64,000 nt of DNA from Thinopyrum elongatum (lineage: Eukaryota > Streptophyta > Magnoliopsida > Poales > Poaceae). The stretch is from the NCBI GenBank assembly GCA_011799875.1, contig CM022297.1, positions 446,821,292 through 446,885,291 of the forward strand, given 5' to 3'. The translations under genes and the position numbers were made by a program. Below, piece by piece: positions 46,811 to 58,437 of this stretch (its first letter is position 1; each line of letters starts with the position of its first letter). Under the pieces are notes generated by a model. It worked only from the letters and a program-made list of their open reading frames with translations, was not told the DNA's origin and made no database searches.

Positions 46811-48929
46811 TGATTACCAAACTAGGCCAAATGCCTAAGCCTGGGGGAGTACGTATTTCCACCGACATTGCTTCATGTTCACACATTTCATTCTAGTTGT
46901 CGGTGCTCATACATTTTCATTGTATCATCCATGCTAGATTTATTTTTCTCGCTTTCTTCTTCTGTGTTTGAAAAAACTTTGAGAAAACCCAAAAATATGT
47001 CTTGCCTCTTTTCGGTTTTTCTTTCTAGTGTAGTTAGTTGTAGTATTTAAAAGAAAACTCAAAAAGATTTCCTTGTTCTTCTTTTGCTTGTTGGGAGCTT
47101 TCCCGTGTAAGTAGTTTTTCTCGTTTTTTGTTTTTCTCCTTTCTTTAGTTTGTTTTCTTCAAGAAAAACTAAAAACTCCAAAAATATTTCAGTGTGTTTC
47201 TCTGAAATTCTTTTCCTTCTGATTGAGTCGTACCGAGGAGAAGACCACGATGAAAATGTTGAGTGGCTCTCACACGCATTATTGTTGATCTAACAGAGAG
47301 CCCATGTTACCTTGTCTTCTCCTTTTGAATAAAATGTTTGCAGATTCCAGCTTAGTCCACGGCACTCTTGCACTATTATCATTTTCATATCGTTCGGTCG
47401 TGCAAGTGAAAGGCAATAATGACGATATTTGATGAACTGGCTGTGGCAGAGAGAAACGGGTATGAACTCAACTTGTTTTGTTTTTGTAAATATGTTTAAC
47501 CTAGTATCGATGATTCAGTCTATTATGATCAAACATGTTTGCAATGACAATTAGAGATTATAGTATCTCATGCCATGCTTAAGTAGCTAGGAGTGGATAA
47601 TGATCTATCTTAGATGTCAACATTGCGTTAAAATGATTGTGATGTAGTATGATGATATGGTATCCTCCTTTGAATGTTCGAGTGGCTTGACTTGGTACAT
47701 GTTCATGCATGTAGTTGAATCAAAACCAACATAGCCTCTATGATATTTATGTTCATGGTGTTCATATCCTACTCATGATAGTATCCAATGTTACTTATGC
47801 ATAATGCATGTTCATGACCGTTTTCGCTCTCTAGCTGGCCGCTTCTCAACCTAATTGCTAGCCTTCGCCTGACTAAGCGGGATTTCTGCTTGTGCATCAA
47901 AAATCCTAAAACCCCAGTTATCCCAGATGAGTCCACCATACCTACCTATATGCGGTATTACCCTGCCGTCCTAAGTAAATTTGCATGTGCCACCTCTAAA
48001 AACTTCAAATAAATATCCTTTTTGTGTGCCTGGATTGTTCATAGAGCGACAAGAGGTAGTCAGTATCTTCCATGCTAAGCGGGTTATTCTCGTGATGAGT
48101 GTTTATTCACTCGTCCTTGCACGAGAGGGGCGGTAATAGGGATTCCCTGTCCCGAACTCAAATTGCAAATAATTAAATAAAACTCCCCCAGGACTGTTGT
48201 TGGTATGGACGGTACCCGTTGTTTCATACCAGCCGTGGAGTGTGATTGTTGGTGGAGGGGGAGTAAACCTTTACTTTTATCGCTTGGGAACCGCCACTAA
48301 TGTGTTTAGCATGGAAGATACCGATAACTAATGGTCGCGAAGTAAACAAGAAGGGTGCATTTCTCAAAATTTCATTTACCTCTATTTTAAAAACTTGAGC
48401 TCTAGCACCGGTGCAAATCACTGCTTCCCTCTGTGAAGGGACTATCTATTTACTTTTATGTTGTGTCATCACCTTCTCAAACAAGTGATAGATCCTAAGA
48501 GCACTATTGTCATCCTCATGCATTGTGTGTAGCTAATGTTGGGTGCATCATGACTGGATCTTCTCAACCATGAATTGCAATGTTTAGTCACTGCTTGAAC
48601 TTTGGAGGTGCTCTGCATTTATGTTTTGCGGTCTCAGAAAGGGCTAGCGAGACTATTGCCATATTATATCATGGATGTTTTGACAAAGTGTTATTGTTTG
48701 AGATATCTTATTATTGCTCGCTAGTTGATTATGCCGTTGATATGAGTTAATATAATTTTTAAGAGTTATTGTCGACACGGTTAGTTATAATATTTGCTGA
48801 AAACCTGGGTGCTACTTAAACTTATTTATGTAAACAAGAGCAAAAGAGTTCGTAAAAGTTTTTCTTTTTCACTTTCAGTTTATCAACTGAATTGCTTGAG
48901 GATAAGCAAAGGTTTAAGCTTGGGGGAGT
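46811..48929 (+). other. E3 3' non-coding region with polypurine tract
   Basis: 2.1 kb with only short chance frames. It has T-rich tracts at 46930-47230 and ends in the purine-rich AAGCTTGGGGGAGT at 48916-48929, directly before the 3' LTR. Confidence 0.75.
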
Positions 48930-50342
48930 TGATACGTCTCCGTCATATCTACTTTTCCTAATGCTTTTCCTCTTGTTTTGGACTCTAATTTGCATGATTT
49001 GAATGAAACTAACCCGGACTGACGCTGTTTTCAGCAGAACTACCATGGTGTTGTTTTTGTGCAGAAATAAAAGTTCTCGGATTGGAACGAAACTTTGCGA
49101 GGAATTTTTATACAATAAAAGATAATTTCTGAAGCCAAGAACCACCGGAGGGGGGCACCTGGGTGGGCACAACCCACCAGGGCACGCCCCCCCTCCATGC
49201 GCGCCCAGGTGGGTTGTCCCCACCTGGTGGCCCCATAGACCTCAACCCTGATACTATAAAAATCACATTTTCGGAGAAAAAATGAGGGAGAAAGAATTAT
49301 CGCGTTTCACGAGACGGAGCCGCTGCCACCTCCTGTTCTTCATCGGGAGGCCAGATCTGGAGTCCGTTTGGGGCTCCGGAGAGGGGGATCTTCGATCTTC
49401 GTCATCAACAACCCTTCTCCATCGCCAATTCCATGATGCTCCCCACCGGGAGTGAGTAATTCCTTTGTAGGCTCGTTGGTCGGTGAGGAGTTGGATGAGA
49501 TTCATCATGTAATCGAGTTAGTTTTGTTAGGGCTTGATCCCTAGTATCCATTATGTTCTGAGATTGATGTTGCTATGACTTTGCCATGCTTAATGCTTGT
49601 CACTTTGGGCCCGGGTGCCATGATTTCAGATCTGAACCGTTTATGTTATCACCATTATATATATGTTCTAGATTCGATCTTGCAAGTTATAGTCACCTAC
49701 TACGTGTTATGATCCGGCAACCCCGGAGTGACAGAAGTCGGGACACTTCCCGGTGATGACCGTAGTTTGAGGAGTTCATGTATTCACTATGTGTTAATGC
49801 TTTGTTCCCGTTCTCTATTAAAAGGAGGCCTTAATATCCCTTAGTTTCCAATAGGACCCCGCTGCCACGGGAGGGTAGGACAAAAGATGTCATGCAAGTT
49901 CTTTCCATAAGCACGTATGACTATTTACGGAATACATGCCTACATTATATTTATGAACTGGAGCTAGTGCCGTATCGCCCTAGGTTATGACTGTTATATG
50001 ATGAATATCATCCAACGAATTCACCGATCCAATGCCTATGAATTTCTCTCATATTGTTCTTGCTAAGTTACTACTGCTATTGTTACTATTGCACTTGCTA
50101 CAAAATCATTGCTATCACTGTTACCATTACTATTGCTGTTGCTACTACTATCAAAACTATCATACTACTTTGCTACTGATCACTTTGCTGCAGATAATTA
50201 ATCTCCAGGTATGGTTGAATTGACAACTCAGCTGCTAATGCTTGCAAATATTCTTTGGCTCCCCTTGTGTCGAATCAATAAATTTGGGTTGAATACTCTA
50301 CCCTCGAAAACTGTTGTGATCCCCTATACTTGTGGGTTATCA
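48930..50342 (+). repeat. E3 3' LTR
   Basis: 1,413 bases, near-identical to 40729-42142. Hairpin 49156-49230, TATA 49254-49262. Confidence 0.95.
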
Positions 50343-51218
50343 CCCTACTGTTAGTGGGTGAGGACACCGCAAGATTGAACCCATCACAAAGCACCTCTCC
50401 CATTTCAAGATAAATCAATCTAGTTGGCCAAACCAAATCAATAGATCAGAGAGAAATACAAAGCTATCTTAAGCATGCATAAAAGAGTTCAGAGAAGACT
50501 GAAATAATATTTATAGATAATCTAATCATAAATCCACAATTCATCGGATCTCAACAAATGCACCGCAAAAGAAGATTACATCGGATAGAACTCTAAGAAC
50601 ATCGAGGAGAACATTGTGTTGAAGATCAAAGAGAGAGAAGAAGCCATCTAGATACTAGCTATGGACCCGTAGGTCTGTGGTAAACTACTCACACATCATC
50701 GGAAGGGCAGCAAGGTTGATGTAGAAGCCCTCCGTGATCGAATCCCCCTCCGGCAGAGTGCCAGAAAAGGCCCCAAGATGGGATCTCACGAGAACAGAAG
50801 CTTGCGGTGGCGGAAAAGTATTTTTGGTGTGACCTCTGGTATACGGGGAATATTTGGGTATTATGGAGCTAAGATTAGGGTTAGAGGTGCCATGGTGGCC
50901 CCACAAGCTCATAGGGCGCGCCTGGTGAGCTTGTGGCTCATCCGTGGCTCTTCTGGCCTCCTCCCGAAGCTTCCTAGGTGTCTTCTGGCCCAAGAATTTT
51001 TTTCAAAAAGTTTCGTTTCGTTTGGACTCCGTTTGATATTGATTTTCTGTAGAAGACAAAAACAAGGAAAAACAGCAACTGGCACTGGGCACTAGGTTAA
51101 TAGGTTAGTCCTAAAAAATGATATAAAATAGCATAATAATGCATATAAAACATTCAAGATGGATAATATAATAGCATATGGAACAATTAAAAATTATAGA
51201 TACGTTGGAGACGTATCA

Positions 51219-51304
51219 AAGGGTTACTAAAATAATAATGATTGCCCATGTGTGTTTATTAAGAAATCTAAAAATGGATTTTGTATTATTTCTGTGTATG
51301 TGGA
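51219..51304 (+). pseudogene. Copia pol fragment between two solo LTRs
   Basis: The plus strand reads CPCVFIKKSKNGFCIISVYV followed by D, the typical Copia reverse-transcriptase stretch before YVDD. The YVDD codons themselves are split by the insertion at 51305 and completed at 52688 (VDDLNIIGTT). Confidence 0.85.
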
Positions 51305-52687
51305 CGATGCGTCTCCATCGTATCTACTTTTCCAAACTATTTTGCCCTTGTTTTGGACCCTAATTTGCATGATTTGAATGGAACTAACCCGGACTGACGC
51401 TGTTTTCAGCAGAATTGCCATGGTGTTATTTTTGTGCAGAAATCAAAGTTCTCGGATTGACCTGAAAATTTACGGAAATTTTTTGTGGACTATATAAAAA
51501 ATACTGGCGCAAGAAGTAACCAGAGGGGGGCACCCAGAGGACACAAGCCCTGGGGGCGCGCCCTGCAGGCTTGTGGGCCCCCTGGACCTCCTCCGACCCT
51601 AACTCCAACTCTATAAGTACCTATTCGGGGAGAAAAAATCAGAGAGAAGGATTCATCGTGTTTTACGATACGGAGCCGCCACCGCCTCCTGTTCTTCATC
51701 GGGAGGGCTGATCTGGAGTCCGTTCGGGGCTCCAGAGAGGGGGATTCGCCGCCATCATCATCATCAACCTTCCTCCGTCACCAATTTCATGATGCTCACC
51801 GTCGGGAGTGAGTAATTCCATCGTAGGCTTGCTGGACGGTGATGGGTTGGATGAGATTTATCATGTAATCGAGTTAGTTTTGTTAGGGTTTGATCCCTAG
51901 TATCCACTATGTTCTGAGATTGATGTTGCTATGACTTTGCTATGCTTAATGCTTGTCACTAGGGCTTGAGTGCCATGATTTCAAATCTGAACCTATTATG
52001 TTTTCGTGAATATATGTGAGTTCTTGATCCTACCTTGCAAGTTGTAGACACCTATTACGAATTATGATCCGCATACCCCAAGGTGACAATAATTGGGATT
52101 CTTTCCGATGATTACCGTAATTTGAGGAGTTCATGTATTCACTAAGTGCTAATGCTTTGGTCCGGTTCTCTATTAAAAGGAGGCCTTAATATCCCTTAGT
52201 TTCCATTAGGACCCCGCTGCCATGGGAGGGTAGGAGAAAAGATGCCATGCAAGTTCTTTTTCATAAGCACGTATGACTATATACGGAATACATGCCTACA
52301 TTACATTGATGAATTGGAGCTAGTTCTGTGTCACCCTAGGTTATAACTGCTACATGATGAATATTATCCAACACAATTATCATTGCCGATCCAATGCCTA
52401 AGAGCTTTTCACATATTGATCTTTGCTAAGTTACTTTGCTATTGCTACTATTTTAATCACTACAAAACTACTGCTGTTATTTTTGCCACTGTTACCGTTA
52501 CTTCCATACTACTTTGCTACTAAATACTTTGCTGCAGATATTAAGTCTTCCAGGTGTGGTTGAATTGACAACTCAACTGCTAATACTCGTGAATACTCTT
52601 TGGCTCCCCTTGTGTCGAATCAATAAATTTGGGTTGAATACTTTACCCTCGAAAACTGTTGAGATCCCCTATACTTGTGGGTTATCA
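51305..52687 (+). mobile_element. Solo LTR (E3-related) inside the Copia YVDD motif
   Basis: It runs from CGATGCGTCTCC (the terminal T has mutated) to GGGTTATCA, 1,383 bases, with exact TSD GTGGA at 51300-51304 and 52688-52692. The sequence follows the E3 LTR throughout but is more diverged. Hairpin at about 51527-51590 (CACAAGCC and GGCTTGTG) and TATA CTATAAGTA at 51611-51619. No interior remains. Confidence 0.9.
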
Positions 52688-52692
52688 GTGGA

Positions 52693-53930
52693 TGATCTAA
52701 ATATCATTGGGACTACACAAGAGATACTTGAGGCAAGTAATCATCTTAAAACGGAGTTTGAGGTCAAAGATCTACATAAGACTAAATTTTGTTTGGGCTT
52801 ACAACTTGAACATCTCCCTTCGAGAATTGTCTGCTTATATCCAAAAGATTCTTGAGAAATTTCATATGGATAAAGCATGTCCATCGAAAACATAAATGGT
52901 AAAGACCCATTTAGACCTAAGGGTGATGATGAAGAGGTATTAGGACTTGAGTTTCCTTACCTCAGTGCTATTGGAGCACTAATGTATCTAGCGAACTGCA
53001 CCAGGCCTGATATATCGTTTGCAGTAAATTTATTAGCTAGATTCAGTGCATCACCAACAAAGAGGCATTGGGTTGGTGTGAAGAACATTTTTAGATATCT
53101 TCAAGGCACCAAAGATCTTGGTTTGTTCTATCAGAAAAATCAGGATAAGACCATGGTCGCATATTTTGATGCTGGATACTTATCTGATCTCCATAATGAC
53201 AGATCACAGACTGGTTTTTTCTTCTTGAGTGGAGGTACAACCATAGAAAAATGAAATCAAAAATATTCCGAGATGGCAAATATTCGGAGATGACTATGAA
53301 AACACCTCTCTGGATCCTTGAATTGAAAGAGAGATTGAGAGGGATCAAGAATCCTAATTCTCGGTAATTGGAATGGATCCAATTTTATTGAGACTGACTC
53401 ATAGTGATCATTTCTCTTTAGCAAAGAATGACCTTGGTTATCAAAGGATTGAACAACCGGGATCCATTTACTTATGATACCTAGTTGGCATTGATAACAA
53501 GGATCTAATGACAAAACAAACTGTGGTGGCTACGTCCACGAATCATTCTGAAATTATTGCTTTGTTTGAAGCATCACGTGAATGTGTATGGCTTCGCAAA
53601 ATGATAAATTTTATTGAAAATTCAAGTGGGATTGGATCATTGGAATCACCCGCCATTATCTATGAAGATAATTATGCATGTATTACACAGATGCAAACAT
53701 GTTATATAAAGAGTAATATCACAAAGCATATTTCTCCTAAATTATTTTATCCCCATGAGTTGCAACAAACTACGGAGATAAATATTTTGCAAAAGAAGTC
53801 ATGTGATAATCATGTTGATTTGTTTACAAAGTCATTATCAAGTTCTTTATTTGAGAAGTATATCAATGAAATTGGTATGAAACGACTTCGAGATTTGCAA
53901 AGTTCGGGGGTAGTGTATCCTTGAATGGTT
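52693..53930 (+). pseudogene. Copia pol C-terminal part (reverse transcriptase end and RNase H)
   Basis: Copia signatures are VDDLNIIGTTQEILEASNHL, KTEFEVKDLHKTKFCLGLQL, then after frameshifts YLSAIGALMYLANCTRPDIS, FAVNLLARFSASPTKRHWVG and NIFRYLQGTKDLGLFYQKNQ. The RNase H part follows: VATSTNHSEIIALFEASREC, IIYEDNYACITQMQ and NHVDLFTKSLSSSLFEKYIN, ending at 53922-53924 with GVVYP and stop. A stretch of about 250 bases at 53255-53507 interrupts the RNase H between GGTTI and KQTVVATS. Dead copy. Confidence 0.85.
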
Positions 53931-54140
53931 TCTTATGGAAGGTTTTAATGAGGCAATAGTAATGCAGGCATTATGATATGTCATTTTCTCCTTATTTTTC
54001 CAATGGGTTTTTCGAAGGAGTTCTTGATGGCATATTGTACATATCTCCTTATATTTTTTCCTACAAGATTTTTGGAGGAGGCTGATCAAGATGTTGATGA
54101 TGATGTTTACAAAAATCATTGAAGCAGGGATTAGGAAGAA

Positions 54141-54373
54141 TGTTAGGATTAATTAATTAGTTTAATTAAAGGAAATCCTTGCTTAGCAAAACCAACATAC
54201 GGTTTCTCTCCCGACGGATAGCGTCCTAATATAACAGACGCGTCCTTCTAATCCCATCTCTTGTAATGATCGCGTCTGTGCGACGCGTCCCTTCCGGGGA
54301 TATAAATCCGTACATCATCGCAATCAATCAATAGCGATTATTTACTGTTCATTACTGTTTCTTTACAATAACA
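54141..54373 (+). repeat. Copia 3' LTR (233 bp)
   Basis: It follows the purine-rich GAAGCAGGGATTAGGAAGAA, starts TGTTAGGATTAATTAATTAG and ends ACAATAACA, giving perfect terminal inverted TGTTA/TAACA. It contains a TATA-like GGATATAAATCC near 54298. The 5' LTR is not in the window, so no TSD can be checked. Confidence 0.7.
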
Positions 54374-54563
54374 AATGGCTATAACTTGTTGCACAAAACA
54401 ACATCGTAACTTTGAATACGAACTACTTATTCGCAAAAAAAAAAAGAATACGGACCACTTGACTTACAGAACTGCAAACCTTTAGATAGTTGGCTGCTGG
54501 TAGGCGTGGCAACAGACCACGTTGTTTTAAAATAATATGCCTGGATTCGTTTGCACACCAGAG

Positions 54564-54636
54564 GCTGCTGTGGTGTAGTGGTTATCACGTCAGTCTTACA
54601 CACTGAAGGTCTCCGGTTCGATCCCGGGCAGCAGCA
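54564..54636 (+). tRNA. tRNA-Val, anticodon UAC
   Basis: It decodes GUA (and by wobble GUG) valine codons. The cloverleaf is complete: acceptor GCTGCTG pairs with CAGCAGC (54629-54635) and discriminator A54636. The D-arm is GTGTAGTGGTTATCAC; the anticodon stem TCAGT/ACTGA surrounds loop CTTACAC with anticodon TAC. The T-arm loop is TTCGATC. A box (TGGTGTAGTGGTT) and B box (GGTTCGATCC) are intact and a T5 run at 54642-54646 is a Pol III terminator. No intron, and CCA is not encoded, as usual for nuclear tRNA genes. It lies 190 bases after the Copia LTR. Confidence 0.92.
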
Positions 54637-54641
54637 AATAA

Positions 54642-54646
54642 TTTTT
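54642..54646 (+). terminator. Pol III terminator of tRNA-Val
   Basis: TTTTT, five bases after the mature tRNA end. Confidence 0.7.
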
Positions 54647-54910
54647 CGATCTATTTATATTTACGTCACGATTCTTTTTAGTCCCACCCACCACCAGTCC
54701 GTCTCTGCATCTTTCGATCTGCTGGTCTGGTTGCAACCCAATTTCTTTTCTGCCAACAAGTTTTCAGTATGCCGACCTTCAGAGGGAAGAGAGACTGTTG
54801 GTTCGGCTGCAGAGTCACGGTACGCCTGGAACCTTCAGGCCAGCACTAGGAGAGGAGAGTGAAGCGACAGGTTACTTGCCCATCGTCGCGTCAACCCAAG
54901 AGAGACAGAG

Positions 54911-55183
54911 ATGAGGGGCGGCGGGCGGGCGCGGCAGAACGCGATCCGGTCGGGCATCGTGGTGCTGGGCGCCGCGGCCTTCGCCTACCTCTCCTACCGC
55001 GTCGGCTTCAAGCCCTACCTCGACCGCGCCCAGGAGGCCATGGACTCCCAAATCCACAGCTCCGACCACGCCGCAGCCGCCGCCGCCGCCGCTTCCGCCT
55101 CCTGGGAGGACCAGACTGGTCACCCGGAGGGCGACGGCGGCCTCGCGCCGTCCAAGGACCCGGCCGCCGTGCTCCGCGACTGA
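54911..55183 (+). CDS. Small single-span membrane protein, OEP7-like
   Basis: A 90-residue, single-exon, very GC-rich gene. A short basic N-terminus (MRGGGRARQNAIRSG) is followed by one hydrophobic segment (IVVLGAAAFAYLSYRVGF, about residues 16-33) and then FKPYLDRAQEAMDSQ. A span followed directly by FKP-[FY]-LD-[KR] is what small chloroplast outer-envelope proteins of the OEP6/OEP7 type show; these are tail- or signal-anchored with the C-terminus in the cytosol. The rest is Ala- and Asp/Glu-rich and looks disordered. The ATG at 54911 is the first in the leader after the tRNA. An AATAAA at 55257-55262 lies 74 bases after the stop. The OEP link is from the short motif only; any small anchored protein could fit. 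Confidence 0.6.
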   Translation: MRGGGRARQNAIRSGIVVLGAAAFAYLSYRVGFKPYLDRAQEAMDSQIHSSDHAAAAAAAASASWEDQTGHPEGDGGLAPSKDPAAVLRD

Positions 55184-55256
55184 CGCGCCTACCATTGTGG
55201 GGTTCGGCAGCAGTTTGGCTCGTTGTGGCATTTCGCCGAACACTTTGTAAGCGGAG

Positions 55257-55262
55257 AATAAA
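55257..55262 (+). terminator. Poly(A) signal of the small membrane protein gene
   Basis: AATAAA, 74 bases after the stop codon, followed by T-rich sequence. Confidence 0.5.
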
Positions 55263-56370
55263 TGCACTGGAACTGTTTTTTCGCACTGTAATTCCCCTAC
55301 TGTTACTGCTGGCGTGGTTTCAAAGTGTTTAATCTGTGTCTGATTCTATCATCGTACACTTGGTTCACTGAAAACTCACATGCGCCGCAGATGCCTGCTC
55401 TGCTCACACATATAGCCTGATGTGAAGATGCTGAAACTATGATTGATGGTTCTAGTTTTTCTTTTCTTTTTGCAGGGATTGATGGTTCTACTTGACCAGG
55501 CAGTTTTCAGATTAAATGGCTGTACAAGTTATAGGACCAGGAAGCAGAGTATCTTCTAGATTCCAGCGGCATTGTTGCAGATTTGTGTGATCCCAATGGG
55601 AAAAATCTCATCTTCTTGTTGCCTCGTGTTCTTGTTCCGACTTACTCGCGGCAGCGATTAATCCCCTGCCGTTGCAATCTGTGTGATGTAGAGATGTTAG
55701 TTCTTCAGGAACTTGAAGAGGATAGGGCTAAATGATTAAGCATCACTCTCCCTGCCGTTAGTGCCTAGACTTGTTTTGTTCGAGTACTCATGCAGGGTCG
55801 ACAGACTGGGAATGGGAACACAAGCCAAACACTGGTTCGGGAGTTGCTGCAGACAGAGCAAACATGCCAAACGCGAACAGAGCTAGTGATTTCATTTCAG
55901 ATTCACTGAATTATCAGCAAATCGCACACTTGCCCTGTCGATTCTTATTAAACTAGCACAATGGATGTGTATCGCAACGAAACCACTAAAAGGCGAGGAG
56001 GTATGCCACTGGCTTAGGAAATCATCGGAAGATGTTTGCGTCCTAGGACTGTTATGTGGTTCCAACGATAAAAAAAGAGAACAAGAATATGAGGGCCGAA
56101 TTGCAGAATGTGAGGCGTTCTAGCATCCAAAGTGACCATGGAAAGGGTCGTTTGTGGCATTTAAAGTAATTTTGAAACTTGGCAAGGTGGGGCATTAGGG
56201 AGGAAAAAAAGCACGATGACGACTATCGGGTAGGAAGGGGAGGACTTCAGTAACTTTGGCTCATTGCAGACACCGCTTTGCGTGGGCGAGAGGATAAAAC
56301 TTGTCCGGTATGCAAAGTTGAGGGCGCGACTTCTGATTGTCAAGTTGAGAGGGGCGAAACATGGACCTAT
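55263..56370. other. Intergenic, no gene seen
   Basis: Mixed composition without supported frames. GATTGATGGTTCTA occurs twice (about 55441 and 55478). No repeat family recognised. Confidence 0.5.
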
Positions 56371-56630
56371 CCTTTTTTTGTGTGTGTGAATAGAACTTGT
56401 ATTACTCAATCATCAAAATTACAATCAACTAGACACTATTTCTCAACATCCTCAGGACCGGAGCATAACCAAACTGCAGTACGACCACTACGTCTTGCGT
56501 TGTTTGCTAAGAAATGACTAATAGTGTTCTGGTTACGTGAAATATGAGTAACACCAATAGTCTGACGAGATTTCATAAGCTCCTTAATTTCCTCAATCAG
56601 TGTCTTGTAGCCTGACAGGTCTCGATCCTT

Positions 56631-57116
56631 CTATTGAACCATGTTGACAAGCTCTAAGCAATCCACCTCGATTATAAAAGGAGTTACACCATTGAAGAGC
56701 CGGTGGAACACCTCCACGCACTGCAGTAAGCTCAGCCTCCAAAGCATCCGAACAACAGTTGAGATATCTGCATGAGGAGAAAATAATTTTCCCAAGATGG
56801 TGTGCCCCGCAATACCTTCTGGCGAAGAGGAACCGTCGGTATTGAGCTTATACCAGCCCAAATCTAGTGGGATCCATGTCTGTGTGTGAGCAGAAGAAAT
56901 GCCAGACGGAGATGAACGAATGATATCGCTATCAATAGAAAACTTCCCTTTTGATGTAGTCTTGGTCTGGGTGGTACTTGATCGATGTAGCATATCCATA
57001 TAACTAAGAAGAAACCTTTTGGAGACATCAGTAAAGCTTGATTGAAAGTGCGAAAACCCCGGAAGCCTAAACCTCCCTATAGCTTCGGTTTCTGAAGTTT
57101 TTCCCAAGATCGCCAA
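56631..57116 (-). pseudogene. LINE RNase H domain fragment
   Basis: WIPLDLGWYKLNTDGSSSPE, with the first Asp, and FIIEVDCLELVNM, with a later Asp, match the RVT_3/RNase H domain at the end of plant LINE ORF2. The frame ends with VQ and stop at 56631. The middle Glu-containing part is poorly kept. Confidence 0.7.
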
Positions 57117-57180
57117 TGTGTTTTCCGTTTACCTTCGGCAACACCCCAATAATAATTCTTAACCATTTGTTGTTAGTTCA

Positions 57181-57573
57181 TCACAAAGGGAGAAAGGAGG
57201 TATAAAACAAAAACATAATGTAAGTCGGCAAAGCCTGCGTAACCGACTTAATAAGTACTTCCCTTGCTGGTCGAGATAGCAGACCATCATCCCATAAGAG
57301 CATGCGCTTTGCTAATCTTGCTTGCAAATTTTGAAATTTCTCACGTGACGTACGTCCATCTGGGGTAGGCAAACCGAGATATTTCTCCTCGGAAATCTCA
57401 GAAGTAACATCCAAGACATATCTGACATCATTCTGAATAGCACTAGGACAAGCATTACCAAAGAATATAGGGCATTTTGAAGGATTTATTAACTGTCCAG
57501 TGGCAAGTGCATATGAATGCAAAACTTCATGGACTCGAAGAGCTTGATCATGTTCAGCCTTAGAAAATAGCAA
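57181..57573 (-). pseudogene. LINE reverse transcriptase, C-terminal fragment
   Basis: Typical plant LINE peptides: ALATGQLINPSKCPIFFGNA, SEEKYLGLPTPDGR and GLLSRPAREVLIKSVTQALP, the region after the catalytic FADD box in L1-like ORF2. It begins after the active site, so it is not functional. The 130-codon frame is open. Confidence 0.8.
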
Positions 57574-57690
57574 CGTGTCAACATGGACCTATCTCTTTTA
57601 TACATAAAAAGGATTACATTCTTGGCCAGTCTACGACAACCGAGATATCCGTGGGTGAATCGAGATGCCAAACCGCACATATTCTGAAAA

Positions 57691-58437
57691 CTAATGTAGA
57701 ATCGCCAGTTGAGCTAAATAAAGTGCCACTTTATTTGACTATCTCTGATCATCTTGTGCTTTGGCTTGCACTTTTTGCATTGGACAGATCACAACCATAA
57801 TTGAGTCCACCTTGATCTTCAAAGTCTACTATTGTGCCAATGTCGAGTAGTCAGGAGGGAAATGAACTTGCAACAGGTTCCAGACAAAAATATCTCTTTT
57901 CTAGAGAACTTTTTTCAATGTTTCTAAAGAATAAATAAATGTCAGCATTGTTTATTAAAAATCGTTCTACCAGCGCTAAAAAATATATTTTATCCATCTA
58001 GTTCGGCAAAATTGCTCATGTATCCAAGTTAATGATACGTACATCTTGTTTTTTGTACTCTAAAAAGTAATGCAGAATCGCTCCCTTCCCAAATTTTAAA
58101 AACTAGCAAAATTTTACTTCGAAAAAGTTCTGGAAACTAGAACTATCGAAAAATGATAAATAAGGAAAAAGTCAACCTTATGTGCCGTGTTGTGGTGTGT
58201 GTTGCCGATTTTGTGCCCATAGAGCCAAAATCCAAAGAATGGGTGTACAGAGTCCCCTAAAATTCCTAACTTTACTCAAATTTTCTCATTTAATTGATGT
58301 ATATTGGTCTATATACGTGAATTATACATGGTATTTAAGATGTTTGCCAAAATAATGGTTGTACACTTGTACACCCAAATCCCAGTGTAACTCCGCCCAT
58401 GGCGCCAACTGGCACATGGTACCGTGTTTGTTTGCCT
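57691..58437. other. Intergenic, no gene seen
   Basis: AT-rich. A small palindrome AATAAAGTGCCACTTTATT lies at about 57717-57735. No supported frames. Confidence 0.4.

Larger units (their letters stand above)
40729..50342 (+). mobile_element. E3: complete pol-less Athila-lineage retrotransposon
   Basis: LTRs 40729-42142 and 48930-50342, primer site, gag, protease, a third ORF, polypurine tract, and exact TSD CCCTA (40724-40728 and 50343-50347). Total length 9,614 bp. No reverse transcriptase, RNase H or integrase motif is present in any frame of the 6.8-kb interior, and there is no sign of a deletion scar between protease and the third ORF. The LTRs differ from each other mainly by transitions. 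It resembles Triticeae non-autonomous Gypsy families such as Sabrina; the name is from memory and unchecked. Confidence 0.9.
40029..51218 (-). mobile_element. Family-A solo LTR in Copia pol, split by E3
   Basis: The left part (40029-40728) and right part (50343-51218) join to one LTR of about 1.57 kb with TGCTACTTC and GACGTATCA ends and exact TSD AAGGG. No internal region is present, so it is a solo LTR left by LTR-LTR recombination. E3 inserted in it later with TSD CCCTA. It contains the hairpin at about 50897-50939 (CACAAGCTC and GAGCTTGTG). Confidence 0.9.
56371..57690 (-). mobile_element. 5'-truncated LINE (non-LTR retrotransposon)
   Basis: Minus-strand coding traces of a plant L1-type ORF2: the C-terminal part of reverse transcriptase (57573-57181) and, after a gap much shorter than in full elements, an RNase H domain (57116-56631). 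The end near 56371 has a T-run on the plus strand (TTTTTTTGTGTGTG), consistent with a LINE 3' tail. The 5' part and the reverse-transcriptase active site are missing. Confidence 0.7.

Noticed and set aside
54551..54862. 103-codon frame over the tRNA region
   Set aside because: It overlaps a perfect tRNA-Val cloverleaf with terminator and has no motif.
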